Below are positions 1 to 10,600 of a DNA stretch of 64,000 nucleotides, one piece after another. The number at the start of each line of letters is the position of its first letter. Position 1 is the stretch's first letter. The translations under genes were made by a program, and so were the position numbers. The DNA comes from Patella vulgata (lineage: Eukaryota; Mollusca; Gastropoda; Patellidae). The notes below the pieces were generated by a model that ran no database searches, had not been told where the DNA came from, and saw nothing but the letters and a program-made list of their open reading frames with translations. The stretch spans positions 90,515,459-90,579,458 of the forward strand of contig NC_065879.2 in NCBI RefSeq assembly GCF_932274485.2, read 5' to 3'.

Positions 1-20
1 TGTCGTTCCAGTTATCTCCC

Positions 21-567
21 TTAAACATACATTATGCAAGAGCTAAATCTGCCTATTGCAGCTCTCTCTTTAGGCTTGAAATGTTATATAAACTATTAAT
101 TAGACATTTAACAAAACAAGACCATAATCAACTCTTGATGGCATCGGATACTCGAGATTTTAACTAGATTAGAAAGGTTCACCATTTAAGAATTTAATTC
201 AAAAATGGGAAAGCGAGGTTAAGTCTCGAATATACCAGTGTCCTGGTTACCACAATGCACACATCTTGTCAAAACTACAAACACTGACAACTTGGCTCAG
301 AATGCAATAATTTGAATGAAATTTTCAATATTTTCATTTTACATTATCAATGGTCAGTTCTTTATCTAAATCTTTCATAATGAATCTTTAATCAAACACT
401 ACCTAAAGGGGAAATAGGTAAGATAATAAAAAGAGAATATGCTGAAAATGTCAATCAAATTGCTTCATTCTGAACCTAGATATTAGTGACTGAATTTTAG
501 ATAACATTTCAGGCCTAAAGAAAGACATGCAATAGGCAGATTTAGCTCTTGCATAATGCATGTTTAA
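21..567. mobile_element. TTAA-flanked MITE, family C, complete copy
   Basis: About 547 bp bounded by TTAA at both ends, with inverted terminal arms of roughly 65 bp (left begins ACATACATTATGCAAGAGC, right ends with its complement). No coding capacity. Related copies lie at 12058-12471, 12568-12705 and 36967-46699. The TTAA target is typical of piggyBac-type transposition, but the tips do not look like classical piggyBac termini, so the superfamily is left open. Confidence 0.75.
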
Positions 568-1157
568 GAAATGTTATTAAACCACACTTCCAAAAATCAT
601 TCTATTTCTGTAAAATAACAGGCCGATAATACCAAACAATAGGATAGGAGTACAAGTATTTGAATAACAATACGTTTGTTTGTGGAAATTAAATTATGTT
701 TTGTCGTGTCATTAATCGCTATACTATAAATAGACCATTGTTCTGAATACGCTAACATGTCTCCACTCTTTGCAGAATTAACTCTTTGGTATCGGATCAG
801 AATGTCAACACTGTCATGTTCTTTTGACAGTTCAGCACATTTAGTGCAGTAAGATCAAAATACTTCAATTACCAGTTTTTACACCATTAATTGTAAAATT
901 AATGTAAGTTTCTGAACAGAAACAAATTTTTATCGAATTTGTTTTCTAGTTTTAAATATTTGTATACATCAAGTTGTGATTTTTATTTCTATTTATTTAA
1001 TAGTCTGTGATATTTTTTTTATATAGCTTGTTTCGTATTATTCACCATATGTTTGGCGGTTGGTGTTGACGTGTCATTACAACACAATTCATATATCATT
1101 TCATTTCATTCATTTTGAAAACTCGAGGTTTCAGTCGTAATTTGTGGCACATATCTG
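568..1157. other. AT-rich non-coding stretch upstream of OAS
   Basis: Nothing gene-like is seen here. It is AT-rich and lies between the MITE and the duplicated promoter-proximal block of the OAS gene. Confidence 0.5.
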
Positions 1158-1410
1158 GATCTAAAAATAGCATTCACATGACCCCTGTGTTTTTCTGAAT
1201 ATTGCAAAAAGTCGCTAGTATGACCCCTGACCCCGCCCTCGTCCCACTGGATCTAAAAATAGCATTCACATGACCCCTGTGTTTTTCTGAATATTGCAAA
1301 AAGTCGCTAGTATGACCCCTGACGCCGCCCTCTTCCCACTGCAACCTGCCTGTTCATATGACCCCTGACGCCGCCCTCTTCCCACTGCAACCTGCCTGTT
1401 CGTATGACCC
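1158..1410 (+). repeat. Two nested direct duplications upstream of OAS
   Basis: A 91-bp block beginning TGGATCTAAAAATAGC occurs twice back to back (about 1158-1248 and 1249-1339) with near identity. It is followed by a second duplicated block of about 47 bp containing ATGACCCCTGACGCCGCCC. ATGACCCCTG recurs six times. The array ends about 50 bp before the TATA box, so it may be a duplicated enhancer or promoter module. Confidence 0.7.
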
Positions 1411-1460
1411 CTGAAGTCCCCCATCCACTGCAGATCTTAATCTTGTGGAGGCGATCGATA

Positions 1461-1470
1461 GTATATAAAA
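1461..1470 (+). promoter_or_regulatory. TATA box of the OAS gene
   Basis: GTATATAAAA lies 77 bp upstream of the chosen ATG. This would place transcription start near 1490-1500 and give a short 5' untranslated region. It is the only strong TATA motif between the repeat array and the start codon. Confidence 0.55.
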
Positions 1471-1546
1471 CGAATCGAAGGAGAAATCTGTATTTTATCC
1501 AGGTCATCGAAACACGTATCAATTTGGTATACATTTCTATATTTAG

Positions 1547-3757
1547 ATGAGTAGCTACCTGCGAGGTTATGAACGGGGAGAAAGTTTGGAGAAGTTTATA
1601 GATAAAACGATCCGGCCACCAAATGATTTTAAAGAGCGTGTAAATCACACGGTAGATCAAGTAGTTCGATATTTACACAGAATGCCTGGTTACAGTATTC
1701 AGGAAGTCGTCAAGGTAAACATTTGGATAATAAGACAAGTATTGATAGTAGCCTTAACTGTTCATCCATCCGATCACAAGTCTAGCTAATTAATGACGTT
1801 GATTTTGTCGAATCAGCATCTAAAGCTGCTCCGCCATATACTCATTCTACCTGTAAAACAACCCGATTGGTAAGCTAAGATACCTCCCCCCCCCTCGTTT
1901 GCCATTCCAAAATCCCTACGCACAAGTGAATTCTTGAATTAGCATTAATTACGCCATCGGTTAGCCACTAAATGCCCTAGTTTGTATCCACTGGTCGCTA
2001 AAGTCTGTGTTTCTGTTCACTTGACTTTAAGTCGGGTTTAACGTGCTCTTCTACCTAAGATGGTACCGCAAACAAATCTCTATCTTTCGAACCAATTATG
2101 GTGTATATAAGTATATGAAGGGACACAACCCTGTTTTATTTGGATACAGACCAGTCCTTTCTGATATGCCAAGTTAAAGGGTTAGATCTATTTGATAAGG
2201 CCAACTTCAAGTATGGTCAAAGGTCACAAGATGTAGACAGAGCTAGCGGTGACCCCCAACCCTTGACCTAACCCTTAAGCTTACCTTAACCCTAACCCAC
2301 AATCTCGTCAACAATCACGCGCCCTAACCTTATTTACATCTCAGCGATCTTAACGAAAATTGAGTTGGCCTTAACAAATAGCTCTAGCCATGTTAAAGTT
2401 ATGGCTAAGGGAATCGATCCACTAACTATTTATATGAAGGGACACTACTCTGTTTTATTTGGATACAGACCAGTCCTTTCTGGATAGTCTATGTTAAAGT
2501 CGTGGTTATATGGAGTCCAACCACTAAACATCTAGGTAGACAAAGAAAATGGCTTTAATTTTCAATATTTGCTTGTAGAGTGGTTCGTTGGGAAAGGGAA
2601 CATCTATTCTGAGTGATGCTGATGCTGATATGGTGGTTTTCTTCAATGGTTATACGGATATGGAGAGTTTGATTGCAGATAAACCACAAATTATTCGGGA
2701 TGTCAGGAAATATATGTGTAATCCCGACCCAGTATTGTATAGATGGTTATTTCCGTCAAAACCCGAATGGATGGACTCAATACATGTGTTAAAATGTAAC
2801 GAATATTTAATCAAGTTTATGGTATATGTTCCGTACAAGGGTAGAAGTGAGTCTGTTGAAGTCGACGTTCTACCTGCAATATATGTAGTCGCCAAACATG
2901 GTAAGACAAAGAACTGGTTTACAAAGAGCTGGTGTCATAATATACCAGTCGTCAGATTCTTCTGTGTGATGCAATAATTATATTTCTTCGATAACATTAC
3001 ACATAGGTAGTTAACCAACCACACAGCTAAGTCGTCCGTGTAGTTCACATTCCATTTATTTGGACAGTTAATAATATTGTTGAAACTCATTGTTATTAGA
3101 GTGTTCACAAGATTCTACAAAGTGAAACAAGGGTCATAACTCAAGACGCAATTATCAGAAAGTTCTGAGATTTTAGACTTCTTTGTTTTACTATTCAGCC
3201 GATCGTATCGTAACTTTTGTTGTTTGAGCGTTCATAGAATTCTATAATGTGAAACAATTGTCACAACTATAGAAGTAATTAGCGTCTTCGTTCCACTAAT
3301 TTTAATAACGCATATCAATTCAATATACATCGGATGATAGCTTTTGTTGTATGAGTATTCACTATATTTTACAATGCGAAACATGGCTATAACTCATAAT
3401 TAAAAGGAAGTATTGAATTTTATAGACTTTATTGTTTTACTTTAAATAATTCATTTCATACCAATCAGATTATAACTATTGTCATCAGGACGTTCACAAG
3501 GTTCTAGAAATGAAACAAGGGCCATTACCTCAAGGACAAATAGACGTCTCCATTTCATTGAACGATTTCACTAATGCATATCACTTTCATACAGATCAGA
3601 TGATAAACTTTTGTCGTTCGAGTCCCTATAAGGTCTGTGCAGTAAAACAATTAACGGAAATTGTTAAAATTCAATAGTCTTCTTCGTTTCTATGATGCAC
3701 GTGAATTTTATGCAGATCGGAGGACCACTTTATACGTTGAAGTGTTCAGAGAAAGAG

Positions 3758-3797
<40 letters not shown>

Positions 3798-4771
3798 GGT
3801 TTAACGTCCACTCGACACAAACTAGGTCATTTCGGGACTAACATATGGTTTTAAATTTTATTTCAATAATTCGCTTGCGCGTAGGGGTCTTTAGCAGTGG
3901 GAGGAAACCGGGGGACCCGGAGAAAACCCACGAGGCTGGACAGGCGACCCTACTCCTTGTCACGTACAACCGGGGATACGAAACCACGCCAGTTGACTCA
4001 ATGACAGGCCTTATGATACAGCACGCACGTATGAAGAGCCCCGGGGAACAACGATCTAAGTTACCTTTTCAACGAATCCCATGGCGCCCACTGGTAGCAA
4101 ATTGTATAAGCTTTCTGTGGAACAATCAATTTCAGGTAAAACGATCGGAGTCACATCGAACCAAGGCCCTTCTGAAAAGGCCTCCCTAGCCAATACGTTC
4201 ATCGTACCCTAAATTTTACCTTAATTTGGCTGAAAAGTGGACGTCAGTTGTTGTACTGTTAATTATGATTCGTATTAAACATTATTTTAAAGTTGCAATT
4301 AAACCCACTCGTTGTTCTGTTCGCGTCAAGCATTCTCATCCAAAAGTCTGTTTTGCCTTTTATGCGAAAAGACAAAAATGTGACTCAGAGCGTTCTTCCC
4401 CTAGACTCTTCATATTTATACAGATCTACGAAAGCCCAGAAGGCTCATTCCAAATTCCAAATTCCAGATTCCAAATTCCAAATCCAGATTCCAGATTCCA
4501 AATTCCAAATTTGCTGCTGTAGCAAAAAAAAAATTGTTATTATACTCTAACTGATTACGGCCTGTCATTGAGTCAACTGGCGTGGTTTCGAATCCCCGGT
4601 TGTACGTGACAAGGAGTAGGGTGGCCTGTCCAACCTCGTGGGTTTTCTCCGGGTTATCCGGTTTCCTCCCACTGCTAAACACCCCTACGCGCAAGCGAAT
4701 TATTGAAATAAAATTAAAACATATGTTAGTCCCGAAATGACCTAGTTTGTGTCGAGTGGACGTTAAACCCC

Positions 4772-4823
<52 letters not shown>

Positions 4824-7800
4824 AGTCAAAAGCAAAAACCTGATCCGATTGGTCGGATCAGATTGGGAATTTGGAATCTGGAATTTGAAATTTGGAATCT
4901 GGAATTTGGAATCTGGAATTTGGAATTTGGAATCTGGAATTTGGAATCTGGAATTTGGAATTTGGAATCTAGTAATTTGGAACGGGTATTTATCAGGCCC
5001 AGATAGGTAAACTAAAAGTAATTAGTTGTGTAAAATTAGAATTTATATAAATTCTAATTTTTTTAATTGAGGGGGGCTGCCAATTTGCTATTTTATCGGT
5101 AAGACATGAATTTGGAATTTGGAATTTCGCATTTGGAATTTGGAATTTGGAATGAGCCTTCTGGGCTTTCGTACAGATCTGATGATAATTGTATTTTGTG
5201 GATTCCTCATACGAAATTGTGGACGACGGACGGACGAAGGTAACGCAAATATGCGACAAAATTGCCATGTGGGCATATCTAAAGAAGATATGGGTTAACG
5301 ATGCAATATGCAAGAACGCCAATATGCGACACAATTTCCATTTATTAACATGAAAAGCATATTACCAACTATCTAGGTAACCGGATGTCCACGATTTAAA
5401 TGCATTGTCAAGTACCGTTGGTACGATAATGAACTATCTACGCTGTATAACTTCTTTCAGAGTAAAGAAATTTGAATGAATATCTTGGATATCTAGTATA
5501 TTAACTGATTATCGCTCACCTGTATTCTATACAATATTTTATATTACAACAGATGGGGATAGAGGACATCGTTATTATATATTTATTTATATTACAACAG
5601 GTGAGGATATGCAGTCTGTTTATCGAGAAATGCAAAATAAATCAAGTGATGTCAGGAGCCATTACTCCGTTTGTTTCTGTAAACAACAATTGGCAATGAT
5701 TCGACCTAAACAAGCTAAAGTTAAAGACTTGATTCGTTTACTTAAATACTGGTACAAGGTAATGCAAATACTTTATATTTATAATACTTGATATATTACT
5801 TTATATAATTCTTTATATATTGCATAAAACTCTTAATAGAGAGAGACAGAAATGGGGTTTAACGTCCACTCGACACAAACTAGGTCATAATACTCTTCTG
5901 AATGAATAAACAAGTATTTTATATGCTACACAATACTGTGCATCACATTACTTTATATGATACACATAATGTGCATAATAAATACTTTATATCATAAATA
6001 ATCTTATATAACACATATGCAATGTATAATAAATACTTTATATCATAAATAATCTTATATAAAACATATACTATGTATAATAAATACTTTATATCATAAA
6101 TAATTTTATATAACTTTTCAGACTAATGGGCTAACGATGGCGTCGTATTGTTGTGAGGTAATGGGGCTGTATATTTATGACGAACATCTGAACAGTAAAA
6201 CTAACTTTAAAATGAAAACTGGTTTTTATAAAGCTATGGAGTTATTTAGTTCCTATAGACAGCTACAGATCACAATACCTGGAATCTATAGCACACGTAA
6301 TTGGTAAGCTGAATTGACACGTGTTATAGTATCATCATCTTCTGCTAGGTTCCCACTATCACGTGTTATAGTATCATCTTAACAGATACGTTTTATCAGT
6401 TTGTATTCTCCAGGGAGCCGCGGTGGCTAAGTGAGTAAGACGCTCCCTCGATATCCGGAAGGTCACGGGTTTGCTCCCGGTGTTAACCGAGAAATTTTAC
6501 AAGGTCTTTCCGGCGTGGTTTTCTGTTCTCAATGTTGGAGGACGGATGGTATACATTGACGGGCACTTTAAAGAACCTTGAGAGTTGGAATTCGATACAA
6601 TAGTAGACCATAGCGCCGCTGTCCGGGAAAAATTTCCTTCCTGGCAAATTTCCCTTTAAATATTATCATTATTAACTGCCCCCAACCCCCACTCCTCTTA
6701 CTAATATCATTATTTCCCTCCTAGCACATTCCCCTTTTAATAATATCATCATTAAGAGCCCCACCCCACCCCTCTTACTAATATCATTATTAAGACCTAC
6801 CCGCACTTAGAGGTAACCGTCTTTATACCTTGCATACAGAAGAGTAATGTGTTTCTTTGCATCTGTTTAGGTCAAATTTCGTCCCTAAAACACTACAGAA
6901 CGGGTATCGTTTAATTAGGGTTTTTTAACGCTAGAAAGAATTATACGAAGAGTCCAGGGGAAGAATGAGCTAAGTCACATTTTTGTCTTTTCGCATAAAG
7001 GCAAAACAGACTTTTGGACGAGAATGCTTGAAGCGAACAGAACAACGAGTGGGTTTAATTACAACTTCAAAATAAGGTTAAATAAAGGATACGATGGACT
7101 TGTATTTTTCCGGGCGGGAGGCCATTTCAGAAGGGCCTTGGTTCGATGTGACTCCGATCGTTTTTACCTGAAATTGATTGCTCCACAGAGGGCTTATACA
7201 ATTTGCTACTAGATGGCGCCATTAACTGAGGTTCGTTGAAAAGGTGACTTCCCCCGGTGCTCTTCATATGTGATACTTTTCAGGTCAAGTTACTTCCCTA
7301 AAACAATGTATGTTCTAAACCCCGTTAATCCTTTCACTATTTCCCTACAGAACGGGTAACGTTTAATTAGGGGTTTTTACCACTAGAAAGAATTACATCC
7401 GTTTCTTTGCATCTGTTTAGGTCAAGTTACTTCCCTGAAACAACGTATGTTCTTGATCCAGTTAATCCCTTCTCTGACACATCTTCACATGACGTCCACA
7501 GTATAGAAAGATGTGCTCGGGACACACTGAATTGGTTAGAAAATGTACCAATGGCATCCGAGGTATTTATATTTTTTTTAAAATAAAAAATGAATACTAT
7601 AAATGATAGTATAATAGATACAAATCCATTGGAAATCGCGACCACCCTATAATCTAGAGGGTTGATTATTGGCTTTTCATGTGATTAAATGTCTAATTAA
7701 TAATTTATAAAACATGTGAAGGCCAATTTAGTTCTTATATAAGGCATACTATTTAAGCCTCAAGGAAATCTGTTTTTGTGTTTAGCATAAACTTTCCAAT

Positions 7801-8238
7801 CCCTATGAATAGCAGGTAAAGCTAGCATCAATTGCCTCAGACGTATGTTCACTACCAGTCTGACCCTTCTTTATATTTAAAATACAGATGCGACGTCATA
7901 ATGATACGGGCAATATGTCAAGCGTACATTATTTATACTAGTTGCAATATTGGACCCGCGTGACGTATTTCAATGAAATGCACGTGCTGGAGAGTGTCTG
8001 TATTTTAAGTTGTTTAATGGTCTCGTGCAAGATATTGCGTAATATATATAGACTTTGCCATCGTATTATCGCACTCGTACAATATCAAAATATTACTAAA
8101 TATGTCGCATTCGACCATTAATCTACGCTTATTATAACTTGTGTTTTTCAGGGTTGTGGTGTGTTATCTAAAACCGGAGCTGTAGTGGTAGTTGCTGTCA
8201 CTGTTGTTATTTTACTACTGATTTTTGGCAGTCTCTAA
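1547..8238 (+). CDS. OAS: 2'-5'-oligoadenylate synthetase-like protein with C-terminal membrane tail (six exons)
   Basis: Exons 1547-1714, 2579-2900, 5601-5758, 6122-6303, 7421-7562 and 8152-8238 join through GT-AG introns in consistent phase (0,1,0,2,0) to give 352 residues. The family makes 2-5A from ATP when bound to dsRNA. Visible motifs are a nucleotide-binding GSLGKGT loop (about 58-64), the catalytic pair D71-A-D73 followed by MVVFF, and a third acidic residue, D152, in VEVDVLPA. The conserved IRPKQAKVKDLIRLLKYWY helix follows near 190-215, and the C-terminal TYVLDPVNPF strand near 285. About 350 residues is the usual single-domain OAS1 length. The last exon adds a hydrophobic run (VVVVAVTVVILLLIF) ending at the stop, which predicts a tail anchor. 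An in-frame stop sits just before the ATG. That same tag could be a splice acceptor, so an upstream exon is not excluded. Confidence 0.88.
1790..2578 (+). other. OAS intron 1 with a direct repeat
   Basis: Intronic. A block of about 65 bp containing GTTTTATTTGGATACAGACC occurs near 2112-2170 and again near 2431-2495. Between them is a tract with several CCTTAACCCTAACCC units, telomere-like in sequence. No other gene is seen. Confidence 0.5.
3100..3740 (+). repeat. Degenerate tandem repeat of about 125 bp in OAS intron 2
   Basis: About five diverged copies of a unit with the order GTTCACAAG...GTGAAACAAGGG..CATAACTCAA...ACTTCTTTGTTTTACTA...CAGATCGGATGATAACTTTTGTTG. Copies differ strongly, so the array is old. 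Confidence 0.6.
3757..4028 (-). mobile_element. SINE family A copy, antisense
   Basis: Begins with a GA-run (the 3' CT tail of the sense strand), then GGGGTTTAACGTCCACTCG and the conserved central block GGAGAAAACCCACGAGG. It ends at the B-box part of the tRNA-like head. The head is cut off where MITE family E begins. Confidence 0.8.
4030..4413 (+). mobile_element. MITE family E, copy 1
   Basis: About 385 bp with imperfect inverted ends (TATGAAGAGCCCCGGGG left, complement of TATGAAGAGTCTAGGGG right). An inverted copy of the whole unit lies at 6943-7268 in the same gene. No coding capacity. Confidence 0.65.
4422..5180. repeat. Foldback element with TTTGGAAT minisatellite arms and a nested SINE
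   Basis: Outer inverted arms (AGATCTACGAAAGCCCAGAA left, its complement right) enclose arrays of a short TTGGAATYTGGAA unit. The array runs as its complement at 4440-4512 and in the forward sense at 4862-4985 and 5109-5153. The nested SINE family A copy at 4553-4822 interrupts the left half. Confidence 0.65.
4553..4822 (+). mobile_element. SINE family A copy, sense
   Basis: Contains the B-box region (GGTTTCGAATCCCCGG), the central block GTGGGTTTTCTCCGGG, a 3' end GTGGACGTTAAACCCC and a long CT tail. The A-box part of the head is missing. Confidence 0.8.
5839..5888 (-). mobile_element. SINE family A 3' fragment
   Basis: A 50-bp remnant, GA-run plus GGGGTTTAACGTCCACTCG. It lies in OAS intron 3, next to AT-rich tandem sequence (about 5890-6110, unit near 47 bp) that fills the rest of the intron. 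Confidence 0.65.
6415..6660 (+). mobile_element. SINE family B copy, sense, with full tRNA-like head
   Basis: Begins GGGAGCCGCGGTGGCTAAGTG (A box) and has a B-box-like GTCACGGGTTTGCTCCC, then the family body ending near GTCCGGG. It sits in OAS intron 4. Beyond it (6661-6790) are short tandem copies of a CTCTTACTAATATCATTATT unit. Confidence 0.75.
6871..6928 (+). pseudogene. Decayed extra copy 1 of OAS exon 5
   Basis: It has the same acceptor context as the real exon (CATCTGTTTAG) and starts in the same phase. After a W codon shared with exon 4 it reads SNFVPKTLQNGYRLIRVF and then stops. The block has lost an internal part relative to copy 2. If used as a terminal exon it would give an OAS without its last strand and without the membrane tail. 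Confidence 0.6.
6943..7268 (-). mobile_element. MITE family E, copy 2
   Basis: Inverted copy of 4030-4413, inserted between the decayed copies of OAS exon 5. An open frame across it has no recognisable family and is taken as chance. Confidence 0.65.
7284..7359 (+). pseudogene. Decayed extra copy 2 of OAS exon 5
   Basis: Follows a pyrimidine-rich acceptor (TACTTTTCAG) that looks stronger than that of the real exon. It joins exon 4 in the correct phase, reads SSYFPKTMYVLNPVNPF then diverges and stops 24 codons after the shared W. It keeps the YVL-PVNPF core of the OAS C-terminal strand. Its use would give a soluble, tail-less isoform. Confidence 0.65.
8152..8238 (+). CDS. OAS: Tail-anchor exon of the OAS gene
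   Basis: Last exon, 28 codons plus stop, after a good acceptor (GTGTTTTTCAG). It starts GCGVLSKTG and continues with about 15 uninterrupted hydrophobic residues before a two- to four-residue tail. No hydrophilic domain follows, so it fits a tail anchor inserted after translation. Human OAS1 p46 reaches membranes by a CaaX prenyl signal. Here a transmembrane segment would do the same job (inference). Confidence 0.75.
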   Translation, partial: GCGVLSKTGAVVVVAVTVVILLLIFGSL

Positions 8239-8449
8239 TTGTGTTAACGAATCGTGTATTCTTTTGTTCACATTCTGTACTATCCACGAAAATACTAATC
8301 ATACAATAGACAATACCAATGCCGCAATCTGGTTATATACTATTACATAAAACAATCAGCTGTCTAAAATACAAATACCGATATCTAGTTATATACTATA
8401 ACAGGAAACAATAAGCTGTAAAAAATACAGAAGAATTAAGTAAATGTAC

Positions 8450-9640
8450 ATTTGTATCAATCAATCGTTCGAAAACAAAATCAATGCTGATTTCATGAAA
8501 ACACAAAAAGAAATGAGAAAAATCTAACTTTATCACTTCATGGTGAGAAAATTGAGACGGTTACTACCGCAAAATTACTTGGAATTCAAATTGACTAAGA
8601 CCTTAATTGAGAAGCACAGATACCACATTTGTCTAAAAAAAACTTGCATCAAAAGTATTTCTGCTAAATAAGATAAAAGATCAGTTTGTTTTATAACAGT
8701 TATATACTACCAATATTTGACTATTGCTCTATTATTTGGGGGAATGCTACCAAAAGTAGATTAGACATTCTTTTAAAATTACAAAAGAGGGCAGCACGAA
8801 TTATTCTTGATGCACCAATTGAAACTCCGTGTACCTCTTTATTTACTAAACTTGGTTGGCTTACCCTTACACAGAGGATTCTTTATAATAAAATTGTCTT
8901 ATCATTCAAAATTATTACATTTAATACACCACTTTATCTAAACTCCTATTTTATTGAAAAATCTCTTGTTTCCAAAACTGATATCTTGCTCCGTTCACAG
9001 ACCAGTAAATCTCTTTTCCTTCCGAAATGCAAAACGGAATCCATGAAACGTACTTTTCATTATTCTGCATGTATTTTATGGAACAATCTTCCTTTTTATA
9101 TAAAGATGTGTAAAAATGTTCAAAATTTTAAGGTTAAACTGAAAACTCATTTATATTGAACACTAAAGTAAGCTTACTCTTCCGGACACCTGTTACCACT
9201 GTTTGTCGTGTAATTTGTACACGAGGAGCAGTCCATTTGCTGATTACACTATTTTGCTTGAATAAACTATTTTGCCTATAACGTTTTTTAGGACTTCGAA
9301 TTCTGTCTTATGGTTTGGATTGTTCGTACTTGGTTTTATTTTAATTCAACTGATGACATACTTATATTTAACTTGCAACTGCATTCTATCTTATTTGGTG
9401 TGTAATTATAGTGTTCTTCCTATATTTTACTTGTATAGTATATATGTTTTGTAGTTTAGTAGTGACTTCCCAAAATTCTCACTTTAAAATGCTATTGTAT
9501 TTCAAATGTTTTTGAATTTATCCTGATAGTACATATGTGTCTTTGTAGCTTAGGAGGGACTCCTGGATGATTGGGTTTTTTTTGCAAACTAAATAAGTTG
9601 CCTCATTAAATAAAGTTTTTATTATTAATATTATTATATG
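8450..9640 (+). mobile_element. 5'-truncated non-LTR retrotransposon (LINE), 3' end
   Basis: Open frame 8686-9159 encodes about 157 residues of the region after the reverse-transcriptase palm: SYILPIFDYCSIIWGNA, then LQKRAARIIL and LGWLTLTQR, as in Jockey/CR1-type LINEs. The 5' part to about 8450 is decayed. The 3' untranslated part runs to an ATT-rich tail near 9637. It cannot encode a full reverse transcriptase. Confidence 0.8.
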
Positions 9641-10037
9641 CGCCGAACTACTCACTTGTATTCTTTGTATGTGTATCCAGTGCTGTAATGCGACAGGTGT
9701 GTACACATTAATACACTGTATTAATACTCTAGTTACCCCCTGCCCTGCCCTCCCTTCCCATCCCTATCCAGTGCAGTATATTGTAATGTAACGGGTGTAT
9801 ACACATTAATGCACTGTATTCAATGTATTAAAACGCTAGACACGCCCCGTCCCGTCCACCATTCAGTGCAATAAGTTGTAATAAGACAAGTAATATACAC
9901 ATTAATACACTGGTCATCGAATTATCCACCCTTGATCCTGAAGAGTTACCGTACTTCTAGTCGCTAGTCTTTACTTGGTTTGAACACACCGACTCGTCAA
10001 GACGCAGCCCGTCCGTGCACTGCCATAGAAACGAACG

Positions 10038-10286
10038 ATGTCAACAACAGGGATGGAGGAGCGGCCATGTTGCATAAATGGTTTTACAATAAAATTAATA
10101 GATGTAATAAAGAAATACAGGGAAAACGATACGCCCCCGAAAAAAATGGCCGACATAAAGAAGGGCCAGAACATACAATCTTTGTCATTGGTAGAGATAA
10201 ATAACTTTTTCCAGCAGATTCAGATCGACAAAAAAAGAGATGTGCGACCTTTTGGCTGTGGGACCGACGAGAAAAAATATGATTAA
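10038..10286 (+). CDS. Hypothetical 82-residue open frame
   Basis: A lysine-rich, hydrophilic frame (PCCINGFTIKLIDVIKKYRE early, PFGCGTDEKKYD at the end) that I do not recognise. No clear splice sites or promoter are visible. It lies between a LINE end and a satellite array. It may be a remnant of a mobile-element protein or chance; an overlapping frame starting at 9980 is no better. Confidence 0.2.
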   Translation: MSTTGMEERPCCINGFTIKLIDVIKKYRENDTPPKKMADIKKGQNIQSLSLVEINNFFQQIQIDKKRDVRPFGCGTDEKKYD

Positions 10287-10600
10287 CATTTTGGTAGCGG
10301 CTATTTTGGTGTCCAACTATATGGCTACGGAGTTGAAAGGGGAGACTGAAAACGAAAAAGAAAATGATCTACTGTGTGAACCATCGTAAATTTTAAACGG
10401 ATTTCTTCGATTATGAACAAACTACTTAACTTTGGTTATTATAAACTTACCTGTGTGTTTGTAATGAACTCCCGTTCGATAAAATCCATTGCACAACTAA
10501 TTATCACAACGATGAGAACAAGTTCTCTCTTGAAAAATTTGAAAATGTACTTGTAATTTCGACAGAGTCGATGTCAACAATGCGTAGATATCCAGACGGA

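Noticed and set aside
4747-5010. Protein with repeated WNLEFGIWNLE units
   Set aside because: It arises from the TTTGGAAT minisatellite and a CT tail; the opposite strand and other frames are equally open.
6415-6500. tRNA gene
   Set aside because: A-box and B-box words are present but the sequence continues into a SINE body and does not fold as a full tRNA. The same heads recur at 19895-20243, 45122 and 55411.
9980-10204. 74-residue frame overlapping 10038-10286
   Set aside because: Same DNA in another frame, with no better evidence.
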